From an uncultured Actinomycetes bacterium (GTDB lineage: Bacteria > Actinomycetota > Coriobacteriia > Coriobacteriales > Atopobiaceae): DNA of 45,548 nt. The stretch lies in contig OMWB01000023.1 in the NCBI GenBank assembly GCA_900314645.1, positions 1 to 45,548 of the forward strand. The letters run 5' to 3'. Position numbers and translations under genes: made by a program. Under the pieces are notes generated by a model that was not told the origin of the DNA, did no database searches, and saw only the letters and a program-made list of their open reading frames with translations. Positions 16,083 to 22,832 of this stretch are shown in pieces (positions within the stretch are counted from its first letter, which is position 1; each line of letters starts with the position of its first letter).

Positions 16083-16655
16083 TTACGAGCGGAAAATGAC
16101 CTCGTTCTCTGTCATGGACTCAATGAGTGCGAGCGACTCCACGTGCATGCCCTGGGCACGCAGGCGGTCGCCGGCGCCGGAGAAGCACTTCTCGATGGCG
16201 ATGGCGATGCCCCCGACCTCGGCACCCGCCTGGCGGCAGAGCTCCATGAGGCCATTGAGCGCCTGGCCGTTGGCCAGGAAGTCGTCAACCAGAAGCACGC
16301 GGTCGGCGCTGGTGAGGTAGTCGCTGCTGACGACCACGTTGTAGTCCTCGTTGTGCGTGAAGGAGTGCACCACGGCGGAGTACGTGTTGCCGTCAACGTT
16401 GCTCGTACGGTGCTTCTTGGCAAAGAGCACGGGCACGCCCATCTCCATGCCGACGGCAGCCGCGATGGCGATGCCACTCGCCTCGATGGTCAGCACCTTG
16501 TTGATGCCGTCGTCTGCAAACAGACGAGCAAACTCCTTGGCCATCTGGCCAAGGAACTCGGTATCAATATTTTGATTGAGGAAGCTACCAACTTTCAGAA
16601 TGTCACCGGGCAAAACCTGCCCCTCGCGGAGGATCTTTTCTTCCATCTGCTTCAT
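16083..16655 (-). CDS. xpt: Xanthine phosphoribosyltransferase
   Basis: Xpt converts xanthine (and some guanine) plus PRPP to XMP, a cytoplasmic purine salvage step. The 190-residue product has normal length. The start at 16655 (MKQMEEKILREGQVLPGDILKVGSFLN) is the family N-terminus and follows GGGAGTC; a longer in-frame extension upstream looks like read-through. Motifs include TIEASGIAIAAAVG, FAKKHRT and the PRPP loop RVLLVDDFLANGQAL near residue 130. It is the first gene of the operon xpt-bmp-ABC genes. No purine riboswitch fits, since the promoter is only about 35 bp from the start codon. Confidence 0.95.
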   Translation of the reverse strand: MKQMEEKILREGQVLPGDILKVGSFLNQNIDTEFLGQMAKEFARLFADDGINKVLTIEASGIAIAAAVGMEMGVPVLFAKKHRTSNVDGNTYSAVVHSFTHNEDYNVVVSSDYLTSADRVLLVDDFLANGQALNGLMELCRQAGAEVGGIAIAIEKCFSGAGDRLRAQGMHVESLALIESMTENEVIFRS

Positions 16656-16688
16656 GCAAGAGACTCCCAAACACCTCTGACCGAAGAA

Positions 16689-16715
16689 ATCATACCGTAC
16701 GCGAACTCTTGTCAA
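16689..16715 (-). promoter_or_regulatory. Putative promoter of the xpt operon
   Basis: On the minus strand, TTGACA (16715-16710) and TATGAT (16694-16689) with a short 15-bp spacer. Both boxes are excellent but the spacer is suboptimal. The 313-bp gap 16656-16968 otherwise holds AT-rich divergent control sequence and no gene I can support. Confidence 0.5.
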
Positions 16716-16931
16716 AGAATAGCGCAGGAGATGCGGCTGTGGCGCAGGTGGATACCTACTCACAACAATTCCCCTTAACGTGCACAGAGCACGATTCTTG
16801 CGCCGGCGCTCCTCCCTCTTTGCGCTGGTCATCTCATATCACTAGTTTATCTTGTAATAACTACTAATAAAGACAGTCGATTCTCAGTAATTGCTGCAAT
16901 TGAAGGTGGTAGACTGTTAGTAGAGATTATT

Positions 16932-16947
16932 TCGGAATTGTTTCCGA
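16932..16947. repeat. Short inverted repeat TCGGAA/TTCCGA
   Basis: Six-base perfect inverted repeat with a 4-nt TTGT loop, 22 bp upstream of the 46-aa membrane peptide start. Possibly an operator for a dimeric regulator. No independent evidence. Confidence 0.4.
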
Positions 16948-16968
16948 TGTGGTTGAAGGGTGGTCATC

Positions 16969-17109
16969 ATGGGATTCGTAGCATTTGTCATCAGTCTGGT
17001 TGTTTGTGGCGCCATCGCCTCGCTGCTTGACGTGGACTCCACCACCTCGCAGCGCAACACACCTGACTATCACCTCGTCCCCTATGCGGGCGACGCATTT
17101 GGCGCATAA
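16969..17109 (+). CDS. Small membrane protein (46 aa)
   Basis: Not recognised. A short open frame starting at an ATG behind GAAGGGTGG encodes 46 residues: one hydrophobic N-terminal segment (MGFVAFVISLVVCGAIASLL), then a polar tail (DVDSTTSQRN...YHLVPYAGDAFGA). A single-pass inner-membrane peptide is likely. It is followed after 19 bp by a 27-bp perfect hairpin, which supports a defined transcript. No partner gene is obvious; xpt lies divergently upstream and a CDF cation exporter downstream. Confidence 0.55.
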   Translation: MGFVAFVISLVVCGAIASLLDVDSTTSQRNTPDYHLVPYAGDAFGA

Positions 17110-17128
17110 GACCGGGCACACAAAGCCC

Positions 17129-17188
17129 ACGCAAGCTGGCCACGGGGCCGGGAAGGAGCATCTTCCCGGCCCCGTGGCCAGCTTGCGT
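17129..17188. repeat. 27-bp perfect hairpin
   Basis: Arms 17129-17155 and 17162-17188 are perfect reverse complements with a 6-nt loop (GAGCAT), and contain the palindrome-like GGCCACGGGGCC. There is no T-run. It differs from both repeat families and lies downstream of the 46-aa membrane protein gene, probably acting as a 3'-end structure. Confidence 0.8.
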
Positions 17189-17257
17189 CAAAGGGGCGTT
17201 AATGCGTCGTATATGATGCCGTGGTGCATGCTAGGCTGGAATTCAGAACACTGATGC

Positions 17258-17290
17258 GGTGCGTCCTGGGGGTAGCCCCTAGGACGCACC
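17258..17290. repeat. GCGTCC/GGGGGTAGCCCC palindrome (locus c)
   Basis: Single near-perfect palindrome GGTGCGTCCT-GGGGGTAGCCCC-TAGGACGCACC, a member of the second repeat family. It ends 27 bp before the CDF exporter start, so here it lies in a 5' region rather than after a close stop codon. Confidence 0.82.
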
Positions 17291-17317
17291 GAGCAACCAA
17301 GATACTGGAGGCAGACA

Positions 17318-18466
17318 ATGGCTGACAAGAGCACGGCAGGCATGATGTCCCAGGAGAACGACCGCAAGGCGCAGATCGTCCGCGTAAGCATCATCGGCAT
17401 CATCGCCAACGTGGCGCTCGCCGCCTTCAAGGCAGCCGTAGGCCTGCTCAGCAACTCGATCGCCATCGTGCTCGACGCCGTCAACAACCTCTCGGACGCC
17501 GCAAGCTCCATCATCACCATCGTGGGCACGCGCCTCGCCGGCAAGCAGCCCGACAAGAAGCACCCGTACGGCTACGGCCGCATCGAGTACCTCACCACCA
17601 TGGTGGTCTCGGCCATCGTGCTTTGGGCGGGCATCACCTCGCTGAGTGAGTCCATCCAGGGCATCATCCACCCTGAGCAGGCTTCCTACGAGGCCGTCAC
17701 GCTCGTCATCGTGGCGGCGGCCGTGGTGGTGAAGCTGGTTCTGGGCCGCTACGTGAAGGCCGAGGGCAAGCGGCTTGGCGCAGACGCCCTCGTCGCGTCT
17801 GGCGAGGACGCCACCATGGACTCCATCATCTCCGCGTCCACCCTCGTCGCCGCCTTCATCTTCCTCTTCACGGGCGTCAGCCTTGAAGCGTGGCTCGGCG
17901 CGGTCATCTCGGTGGTCATCATCAAGAGCGGCATCGAGATGCTGGGCGAGGCGCTTGACAAGGTGCTCGGCGAGCGCGTAGACGCCGACATCACCACCGC
18001 GGTGAGGGATGCTGCCACGTCGGTTGACCACGTGCGTGGCGCCTATGACCTCATCCTCAACGACTACGGCCCGCAGCGCCTGCAGGGTTCCATCCACGTT
18101 GAGGTAGACGAGCAGCTCACCGCACGCGATATCGACCGCGTGACTAGGGAGATTCAGGCGACCGTGTACCGCGAGACGGGCGTGATCCTCCACACCGTGG
18201 GCATCTACTCCACCAACACCACCGACGGCTCCGACACCGCGCGCATCAGGGCGGCGCTGCAGCAGATCGTCGACGAGAACGAGGACGTGCTGCAGTTCCA
18301 CGGCCTGTATGTGGACGAGAACATCAAGGGAGCCAACTTTGACCTAGTGGTTAGCTTTGGCCCCAAGAACCGCCAGGCGGTGGTTGACCAGGCACTCGAG
18401 ACGATGCAGACGCAGTTCCCTGAGTACGGCTTCTCCGCCGTCCTCGATTCCGACATCGCCGACTAG
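17318..18466 (+). CDS. Cation diffusion facilitator (CDF) exporter
   Basis: A 382-residue CDF family proton/cation antiporter that exports Zn2+, Mn2+ or Fe2+ from the cytoplasm. Six membrane segments lie in the first ~210 residues. Metal-site motifs are LDAVNNLSDAASS in segment 2 and GEDATMDSI in segment 5, giving an N-x3-D and D-x3-D pattern (many family members have H-x3-D instead). HPYGYGRIEY follows segment 2, as in most CDF proteins. The cytoplasmic C-terminal domain is long, with an unusually duplicated-looking ferredoxin-like region after residue 215. The ATG at 17318 follows GGAGGC. It is a single gene bounded by repeats on both sides. Metal specificity is not predictable. Confidence 0.93.
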   Translation: MADKSTAGMMSQENDRKAQIVRVSIIGIIANVALAAFKAAVGLLSNSIAIVLDAVNNLSDAASSIITIVGTRLAGKQPDKKHPYGYGRIEYLTTMVVSAIVLWAGITSLSESIQGIIHPEQASYEAVTLVIVAAAVVVKLVLGRYVKAEGKRLGADALVASGEDATMDSIISASTLVAAFIFLFTGVSLEAWLGAVISVVIIKSGIEMLGEALDKVLGERVDADITTAVRDAATSVDHVRGAYDLILNDYGPQRLQGSIHVEVDEQLTARDIDRVTREIQATVYRETGVILHTVGIYSTNTTDGSDTARIRAALQQIVDENEDVLQFHGLYVDENIKGANFDLVVSFGPKNRQAVVDQALETMQTQFPEYGFSAVLDSDIAD

Positions 18467-18471
18467 CCGTT

Positions 18472-18583
18472 GCGCTTGTTGACATTGCCGGGCCCCTTTG
18501 GGTCAACATCAGCAGGGCCTCCCGATTGCTCGGGAGGCCCTGCTGATGTTGACCCAAAGGGGCCCGGCAATGTCAACAAGCGC
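18472..18583. repeat. 42-bp module, inverted pair with nested hairpin (locus G)
   Basis: Arms 18472-18513 and 18542-18583 are perfect 42-bp reverse complements. The 28-nt loop is itself a hairpin (AGGGCCTCCCGA/TCGGGAGGCCCT), so the stem reaches 54 bp with a 4-nt loop. Core ATTGCCGGGCCCCTTTGG. It lies between the convergent CDF gene and the membrane protein gene at 18644. Confidence 0.93.
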
Positions 18584-18596
18584 ATATCGTGATTGG

Positions 18597-18631
18597 TGTT
18601 ATCCCCCGGGGGCAACCCTGTCAACAAGCGC
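18597..18631. repeat. Degenerate 42-bp module remnant
   Basis: Half-copy with TGTTATC instead of TGTTGAC, a 16-nt core, then intact GTCAACA-AGCGC, 13 bp beyond the locus G pair. Probably a decaying third module. Confidence 0.5.
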
Positions 18632-18643
18632 AGGTCGTGGCGT

Positions 18644-19579
18644 TTACCTCATGCGGTGGCCAAAGGTGGGGACGTCCACCGGAATGCCTAGGAGCGAGCG
18701 CATGAGTAGCAGGAAGAACACCAGCACCAGGATGGGAATCACGCACGACGTGACGATCATCATGGCCAGGGCCTCGATATAGCCGTTGAAGGCGTCCTGC
18801 GCTTCCTGCCCAAGGGTGGTCACGCCGCTCGTCACCGTGGTGGCAGCCGTTGAGAAGAGGTTCTCGAAGAACTCGACCGCCGTGGCTTGGGCGTCAGGCG
18901 TCGTGCTCGAGGTCGTGGCGGAGGTCGCCGTCGCATCTGTCGCTTCAGCAACAGCGTCAGCGGCCTCGGTCGACTTGTCGGCAAGCTCTGATACGGTCAG
19001 CCCTTCGTTCATGCTCACCTCGTAGGTGTTTTCTATCTTGCTTGACACCCAGACGCTGGTCGGTACCACAATCACCAAGCACAGGCCAAAGAGCAGGAGC
19101 TTTGCCCCCAGACGCCCCAGAATCGTGCGGTAGCGGCTGTTCCAGCAGATGACGGCGCCCGCGAAGAGCACCATCGCGAGCGGCACCAGCACCCTGGTGG
19201 ACGCGGCGCCCAAGATGGTAAGCAGGTACTTCTCAAGCCAGATGGCCGCAATCACGATGAGGAAGTCGGTGGAGAGGTCGGCAAGTTTCTCTGCGATAGG
19301 CGTTCCCGCGTCTCCGGGCAGTACCGACATGGCGGCCGACGCTGCCGTGGAGCCCGTCACCAGGCCCAAGACCACCTTGCGCTTCTCGTCGAGCGCCTCA
19401 ATCGTGGCCGCATACGTGTCAACGTTCGAGAGCAGGGGCCCCAAAAGGAAGAATGAAGCCACGCCTAACGCGATGATTACCACCACCATCGCGATTCGAA
19501 CCGTTTTGGATGGTTGCCAAAGGCCAAAAAGCCCACCATTATCTGCGTTTTGGTCAAACCTCGTCATGCTCTCATCCAT
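18644..19579 (-). CDS. Hypothetical multi-pass membrane protein
   Basis: Not recognised. The 311-residue product has an N-terminal cytoplasmic stretch, a membrane segment near 29-48, three more around 120-190, and a C-terminal one near 275-295. A long Ala/Thr/Ser/Asp-rich, presumably extracytoplasmic segment (about 195-260) lies before the last one (ATDATATSATTSSTTPDAQA), like a low-complexity linker. The start at 19579 follows AAAGGAGGC; the longer in-frame extension upstream is antisense to the ACT-MBL gene. It converges on the locus G repeat. No enzyme motif or signal peptide is visible. Confidence 0.75.
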   Translation of the reverse strand: MDESMTRFDQNADNGGLFGLWQPSKTVRIAMVVVIIALGVASFFLLGPLLSNVDTYAATIEALDEKRKVVLGLVTGSTAASAAMSVLPGDAGTPIAEKLADLSTDFLIVIAAIWLEKYLLTILGAASTRVLVPLAMVLFAGAVICWNSRYRTILGRLGAKLLLFGLCLVIVVPTSVWVSSKIENTYEVSMNEGLTVSELADKSTEAADAVAEATDATATSATTSSTTPDAQATAVEFFENLFSTAATTVTSGVTTLGQEAQDAFNGYIEALAMMIVTSCVIPILVLVFFLLLMRSLLGIPVDVPTFGHRMR

Positions 19580-19714
19580 GTCAGCCTCCTTTGTCGCGAG
19601 CATGCACAGCTTATACCCACGACGTGGCATAACTCGTTTCGAGAACGCTACCGAAATTCCCAACGGGCGCGAAACGCCTATCATCGTAGGGACGCACAAA
19701 TTGCAGGAGGCACC

Positions 19715-21124
19715 ATGCGCAGCACCTACATCACCAAGACGCCGGACCAAGCCGGCGCGTTCCTCATCTCCGCTAAGGCCATCGCCGAGAACGGCGGCAA
19801 CATCGTTCGCGTGAACTACAACAAGGCCGTTGACGAGAACGCCCTGTTCATCGAGGTAGAGGCAACCGAGGAGCAGCAGGAGCGCATCGCCGCGCGCCTC
19901 AAGGAGGTCCAGTACCTTGCGGATGACCCAGGCATGCGCCAGATCATCCTCATCGAGCTCAAGCTTCCTGACCGCCCTGGCACGCTGCTCCCCACCCTTG
20001 AGGTCATCAAGGACCACGACGTCAACATTTCCTACATCAACTCACAGGAAAACGGCACGCCGTATCAAAACTTCAAGATGGGCCTCGTGGTGGAAGACTC
20101 CACCGAGATCAAGGAGCTCATCGACGACATCTCCAAGATCTGCGAGGTGCGCGTCCTTGACTACGATGGCTCTGACCACCTGCTTGACAGCACGGTCTTC
20201 TACGTGACCTTTGCCAACGAGATGCGCGAGCTGCTCGACCTCTCGCAGAACGAGACCAACGCGGTGCTCACCTACGCCGCCCAGGTCATGCAGACCCTCG
20301 ACGAACGCGAGGAGTCTCCGGAGGAGGCGTTTGCCAACATCAAGCGCTTCGCCCGCTTCATCACCGAGCACACAGGCGAGAACTTCGACGCCGTCGTCAC
20401 CACGCGCCGCCTGGCCGACCACCTCATGCTCTACGCCATCGAGCCGCCCTGCGGCAGCAACATGTACGTGCTCGAGTACTACGAGTCGCTGCTGTTTGTT
20501 GACTGCGGCTTTGGCTACTATGAGCCCGAGTTCGAGGACCTTTTGGAGGGGCTCTTCAAGGGCTTCGCCACGCGCCGCAAGAGCGTCGTCGTCACCAATC
20601 CCGACATCGATAACTGTGGCTTGCTGCGCCTGTTCGACACCGTCTACGTGGCACGCAACAGCTACCACAACTTTGAGCTTGAGACGGCTGGCCGCCCCAG
20701 CTACCGCGAGCGCAACGAGCTGGACGCCCCCTACATCGCGCTTTCCAAGATCATCTCGCGCTACGAGCCGCCCCATCTGGGCCGCTGCGCCGTCATTGGC
20801 CGGCGCACCACCGACGACCTACTCGAGCCCGTTGGCGCCATCCGCTTTGGCAACTGGATGTTCCAGGTCATCGAGGGAGCGGGAGGACACGTGCGCGGCG
20901 AGACCGTCATCGCCTGCCCCGAGCTGAAGCTGCTGTTTACCGGAGACCTCTTCATCAACACCGCCGGCCTGAGCGATAAGCAGCGCGCCTACGAGGACCT
21001 GCAGCCGTCGCTCATGGCCAACACCGACGCCAACCCGGGGCTAGCCGCACTCGCGCGCAACCAGCTCTTGACGGACTACCGCGGCTACACCATCTGCCCT
21101 GGTCGCGGCCCCATCATCGGGTAA
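19715..21124 (+). CDS. ACT-ACT-metallo-beta-lactamase-like fusion with degraded metal site
   Basis: A 469-residue soluble protein. Two ACT domains (about 2-70 and 76-150, the second with LPDRPGTLLPTLEVIKDHDVN-like ligand-binding edge) precede a metallo-beta-lactamase (MBL) fold domain (about 230-469). ACT domains usually bind amino acids or related ligands. The MBL core is recognisable by YVLEYYESLLFVDCGFGYY, IEGAGGHVRGETVIACPELK and LLFTGDLFIN, but the T-H-x-H-x-D-H-x-G metal motif reads TNPDIDNCG (294-302): three of the His/Asp ligands are replaced. H392 and D411 remain. The protein may use another metal arrangement or be a non-catalytic ligand sensor. ATG at 19715 behind GCAGGAGG. Confidence 0.85.
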   Translation: MRSTYITKTPDQAGAFLISAKAIAENGGNIVRVNYNKAVDENALFIEVEATEEQQERIAARLKEVQYLADDPGMRQIILIELKLPDRPGTLLPTLEVIKDHDVNISYINSQENGTPYQNFKMGLVVEDSTEIKELIDDISKICEVRVLDYDGSDHLLDSTVFYVTFANEMRELLDLSQNETNAVLTYAAQVMQTLDEREESPEEAFANIKRFARFITEHTGENFDAVVTTRRLADHLMLYAIEPPCGSNMYVLEYYESLLFVDCGFGYYEPEFEDLLEGLFKGFATRRKSVVVTNPDIDNCGLLRLFDTVYVARNSYHNFELETAGRPSYRERNELDAPYIALSKIISRYEPPHLGRCAVIGRRTTDDLLEPVGAIRFGNWMFQVIEGAGGHVRGETVIACPELKLLFTGDLFINTAGLSDKQRAYEDLQPSLMANTDANPGLAALARNQLLTDYRGYTICPGRGPIIG

Positions 21125-21132
21125 CTCAGCTT

Positions 21133-21242
21133 GCGATTGTTGACATTGGTCGGCCCCCTTGGGTCAACATGAGCTGGGGCGGGAAGAATCTCCCGCCCCA
21201 GCTCATGTTGACCCAAGGGGGCCGACCAATGTCAACAATCGC
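21133..21242. repeat. 42-bp module, inverted pair with nested hairpin (locus H)
   Basis: Arms 21133-21174 and 21201-21242 are perfect 42-bp reverse complements. The 26-nt loop extends the stem by TGGGGCGGGA/TCCCGCCCCA, giving 52 bp with a 6-nt loop. Core ATTGGTCGGCCCCCTTGG. It lies between two same-strand genes, 8 bp after the ACT-MBL stop. Confidence 0.93.
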
Positions 21243-21288
21243 CTCGATGTGTTACCTTTGAGCCACATCTCGTTCAAGGGAGGTCCCT

Positions 21289-22758
21289 ATGCCTCGGCGC
21301 CACCTCACCATCCTGCACTCCAATGACCTGCACGGAGACTTTCTTCCCCAGGAGGTCGAGGGCGTGCAGACGGGCGGCATCTCGCGGCTCTCGGGCTACG
21401 TGAAGCAGGCCCGCGCAGCAGCCAAGGGAGGCCTGATCTACGCGCTCGCCGGAGACATGTTCCGCGGCTCCATCATTGACTCCGAGTATCGTGGCCTCTC
21501 CACCATCGACCTCGTCAACGTGCTTGACCCCGACATTGCCACCGTGGGCAACCACGAGGTGGATTACGGCCTCGCGCACCTGCTCTTCCTCGAGCGTTGC
21601 GCCACGTTCCCCATCATCAACGCCAATCTCTTCATCACCATGAACAACACGCGCCTCTTCCAGCCGTACCTCACCTGCAAGGTGGGCGGCCTCAACGTGC
21701 TGTTCATTGGCATCCTCACCGACGAGGTCATCGCCAGCACCAAGCAGGAGAAGGTCATCGGTGCCTTTGTCGACATCGAGGAGGCCGCACGCGAGGTGGG
21801 CATCATCTGCGACAACTACCGCACCCGGCACACCGACCTCACGGTGCTGCTCACGCACATCGGCCTCGAGAAGGACCGCGAGCTTGCCGCCCTGCTTGAC
21901 CCGGACTTTGGCGTGGACCTCATCATTGGCGGGCACTCCCACACGTTCATGGAGGAGCCCGAGGTGGTCAACGGCATCCCCATCGTGCAGGCAGGGTGCG
22001 GCACTGGCGTCATCGGTCGGCTGGAACTGACGGTAGGCACGCTCCTCTCCTCGAGCGGCATCTCCGAGCTGCACTGGTCACTCGATCCCATCAACGAGCA
22101 GACCGCCCCTGTTGACCCCGTGATGGACGACCTCATCGAGACCTATCGTGGCGAGACGGACCGCAAGTACAAGCGCGTGGTCACCAGGTGGGCCCGTACG
22201 CTCACCCACCCGTCGCGCACGCAGGAGACCGAGATGGGCAACCTCTACGCCGACCTCATGCAGGACGAGAGCTCCTTTGACGTGATGCTCTTTGGCTCGG
22301 GTTCGATCCGCAAGGAAGAGCTGGGACCCATCATCGAGGTTCAGGACATGATGGAGAACACGCCCTTTGACGGGCCCGTCTATATGTTGAAGGTGACGGG
22401 CGCGCAGTTCCGCCGGATGGTCACCTTCCTCATGCGCGACGAGGCCGGGGAGGGCCACACCGAGTTCTACCAGTTCTCGCGAGGCATGCGCATCGTATGG
22501 CGCAAGAGCACCCACACGCTTGAGGAGTTCAAGCTGAACGGGCAAGACATCACCGACGAGCAGGAGATCCTCATCGCCCTGCAGGACTACCACTACAACA
22601 GCTTTACGGAGTTCTTTGGCGTACCCGTCGAGGAGGTCGCCGCCAACATGAAGCCGCGCGTGGTGGCCGTCTCGCAGAACAACATCATCGAGGAGTATTT
22701 CTCGACTCACCAGGGCCTCGACGCCCACGTAGAGGGCCGCATCGTCGTCCTCGACTAG
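21289..22758 (+). CDS. 5'-nucleotidase/UshA-like metallophosphoesterase, cytoplasmic
   Basis: A 489-residue calcineurin-like phosphoesterase of the 5'-nucleotidase family, which hydrolyses nucleoside monophosphates or related esters. N-terminal metal-site motifs are LHSNDLHGD (D13, H15), GDMFRGS, GNHEVDYG and GGHSHTF. The C-terminal 5'-nucleotidase domain (about 305-470) has LFGSGSIRKEELGP and NTPFDGPVYMLKVTG, as in UshA/YfkN proteins. There is no signal peptide, so it is probably cytoplasmic, unlike most family members. The ATG at 21289 follows AAGGGAGG. With xpt, the nucleoside importer and add in this window, it could feed purine salvage, which is inference. Confidence 0.93.
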   Translation: MPRRHLTILHSNDLHGDFLPQEVEGVQTGGISRLSGYVKQARAAAKGGLIYALAGDMFRGSIIDSEYRGLSTIDLVNVLDPDIATVGNHEVDYGLAHLLFLERCATFPIINANLFITMNNTRLFQPYLTCKVGGLNVLFIGILTDEVIASTKQEKVIGAFVDIEEAAREVGIICDNYRTRHTDLTVLLTHIGLEKDRELAALLDPDFGVDLIIGGHSHTFMEEPEVVNGIPIVQAGCGTGVIGRLELTVGTLLSSSGISELHWSLDPINEQTAPVDPVMDDLIETYRGETDRKYKRVVTRWARTLTHPSRTQETEMGNLYADLMQDESSFDVMLFGSGSIRKEELGPIIEVQDMMENTPFDGPVYMLKVTGAQFRRMVTFLMRDEAGEGHTEFYQFSRGMRIVWRKSTHTLEEFKLNGQDITDEQEILIALQDYHYNSFTEFFGVPVEEVAANMKPRVVAVSQNNIIEEYFSTHQGLDAHVEGRIVVLD

Positions 22759-22763
22759 CTTCC

Positions 22764-22825
22764 GCGTCCAAAGGGGGTAGCCCCCTAAGGACGCGCGCCC
22801 TTAGGGGGCTACCCCCTTTGGACGC
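22764..22825. repeat. GCGTCC/GGGGGTAGCCCCC inverted pair (locus d)
   Basis: Arms 22764-22790 and 22799-22825 are perfect 27-bp reverse complements with an 8-nt loop of alternating CG. It lies between the convergent 5'-nucleotidase and PP2C genes, 5 and 7 bp from their stops. Confidence 0.9.
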
Positions 22826-22832
22826 CATGCCA

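Noticed and set aside
16656..16715. Purine riboswitch before xpt
   Set aside because: The predicted leader is only about 30-35 nt, too short for the aptamer, and the conserved core was not seen.
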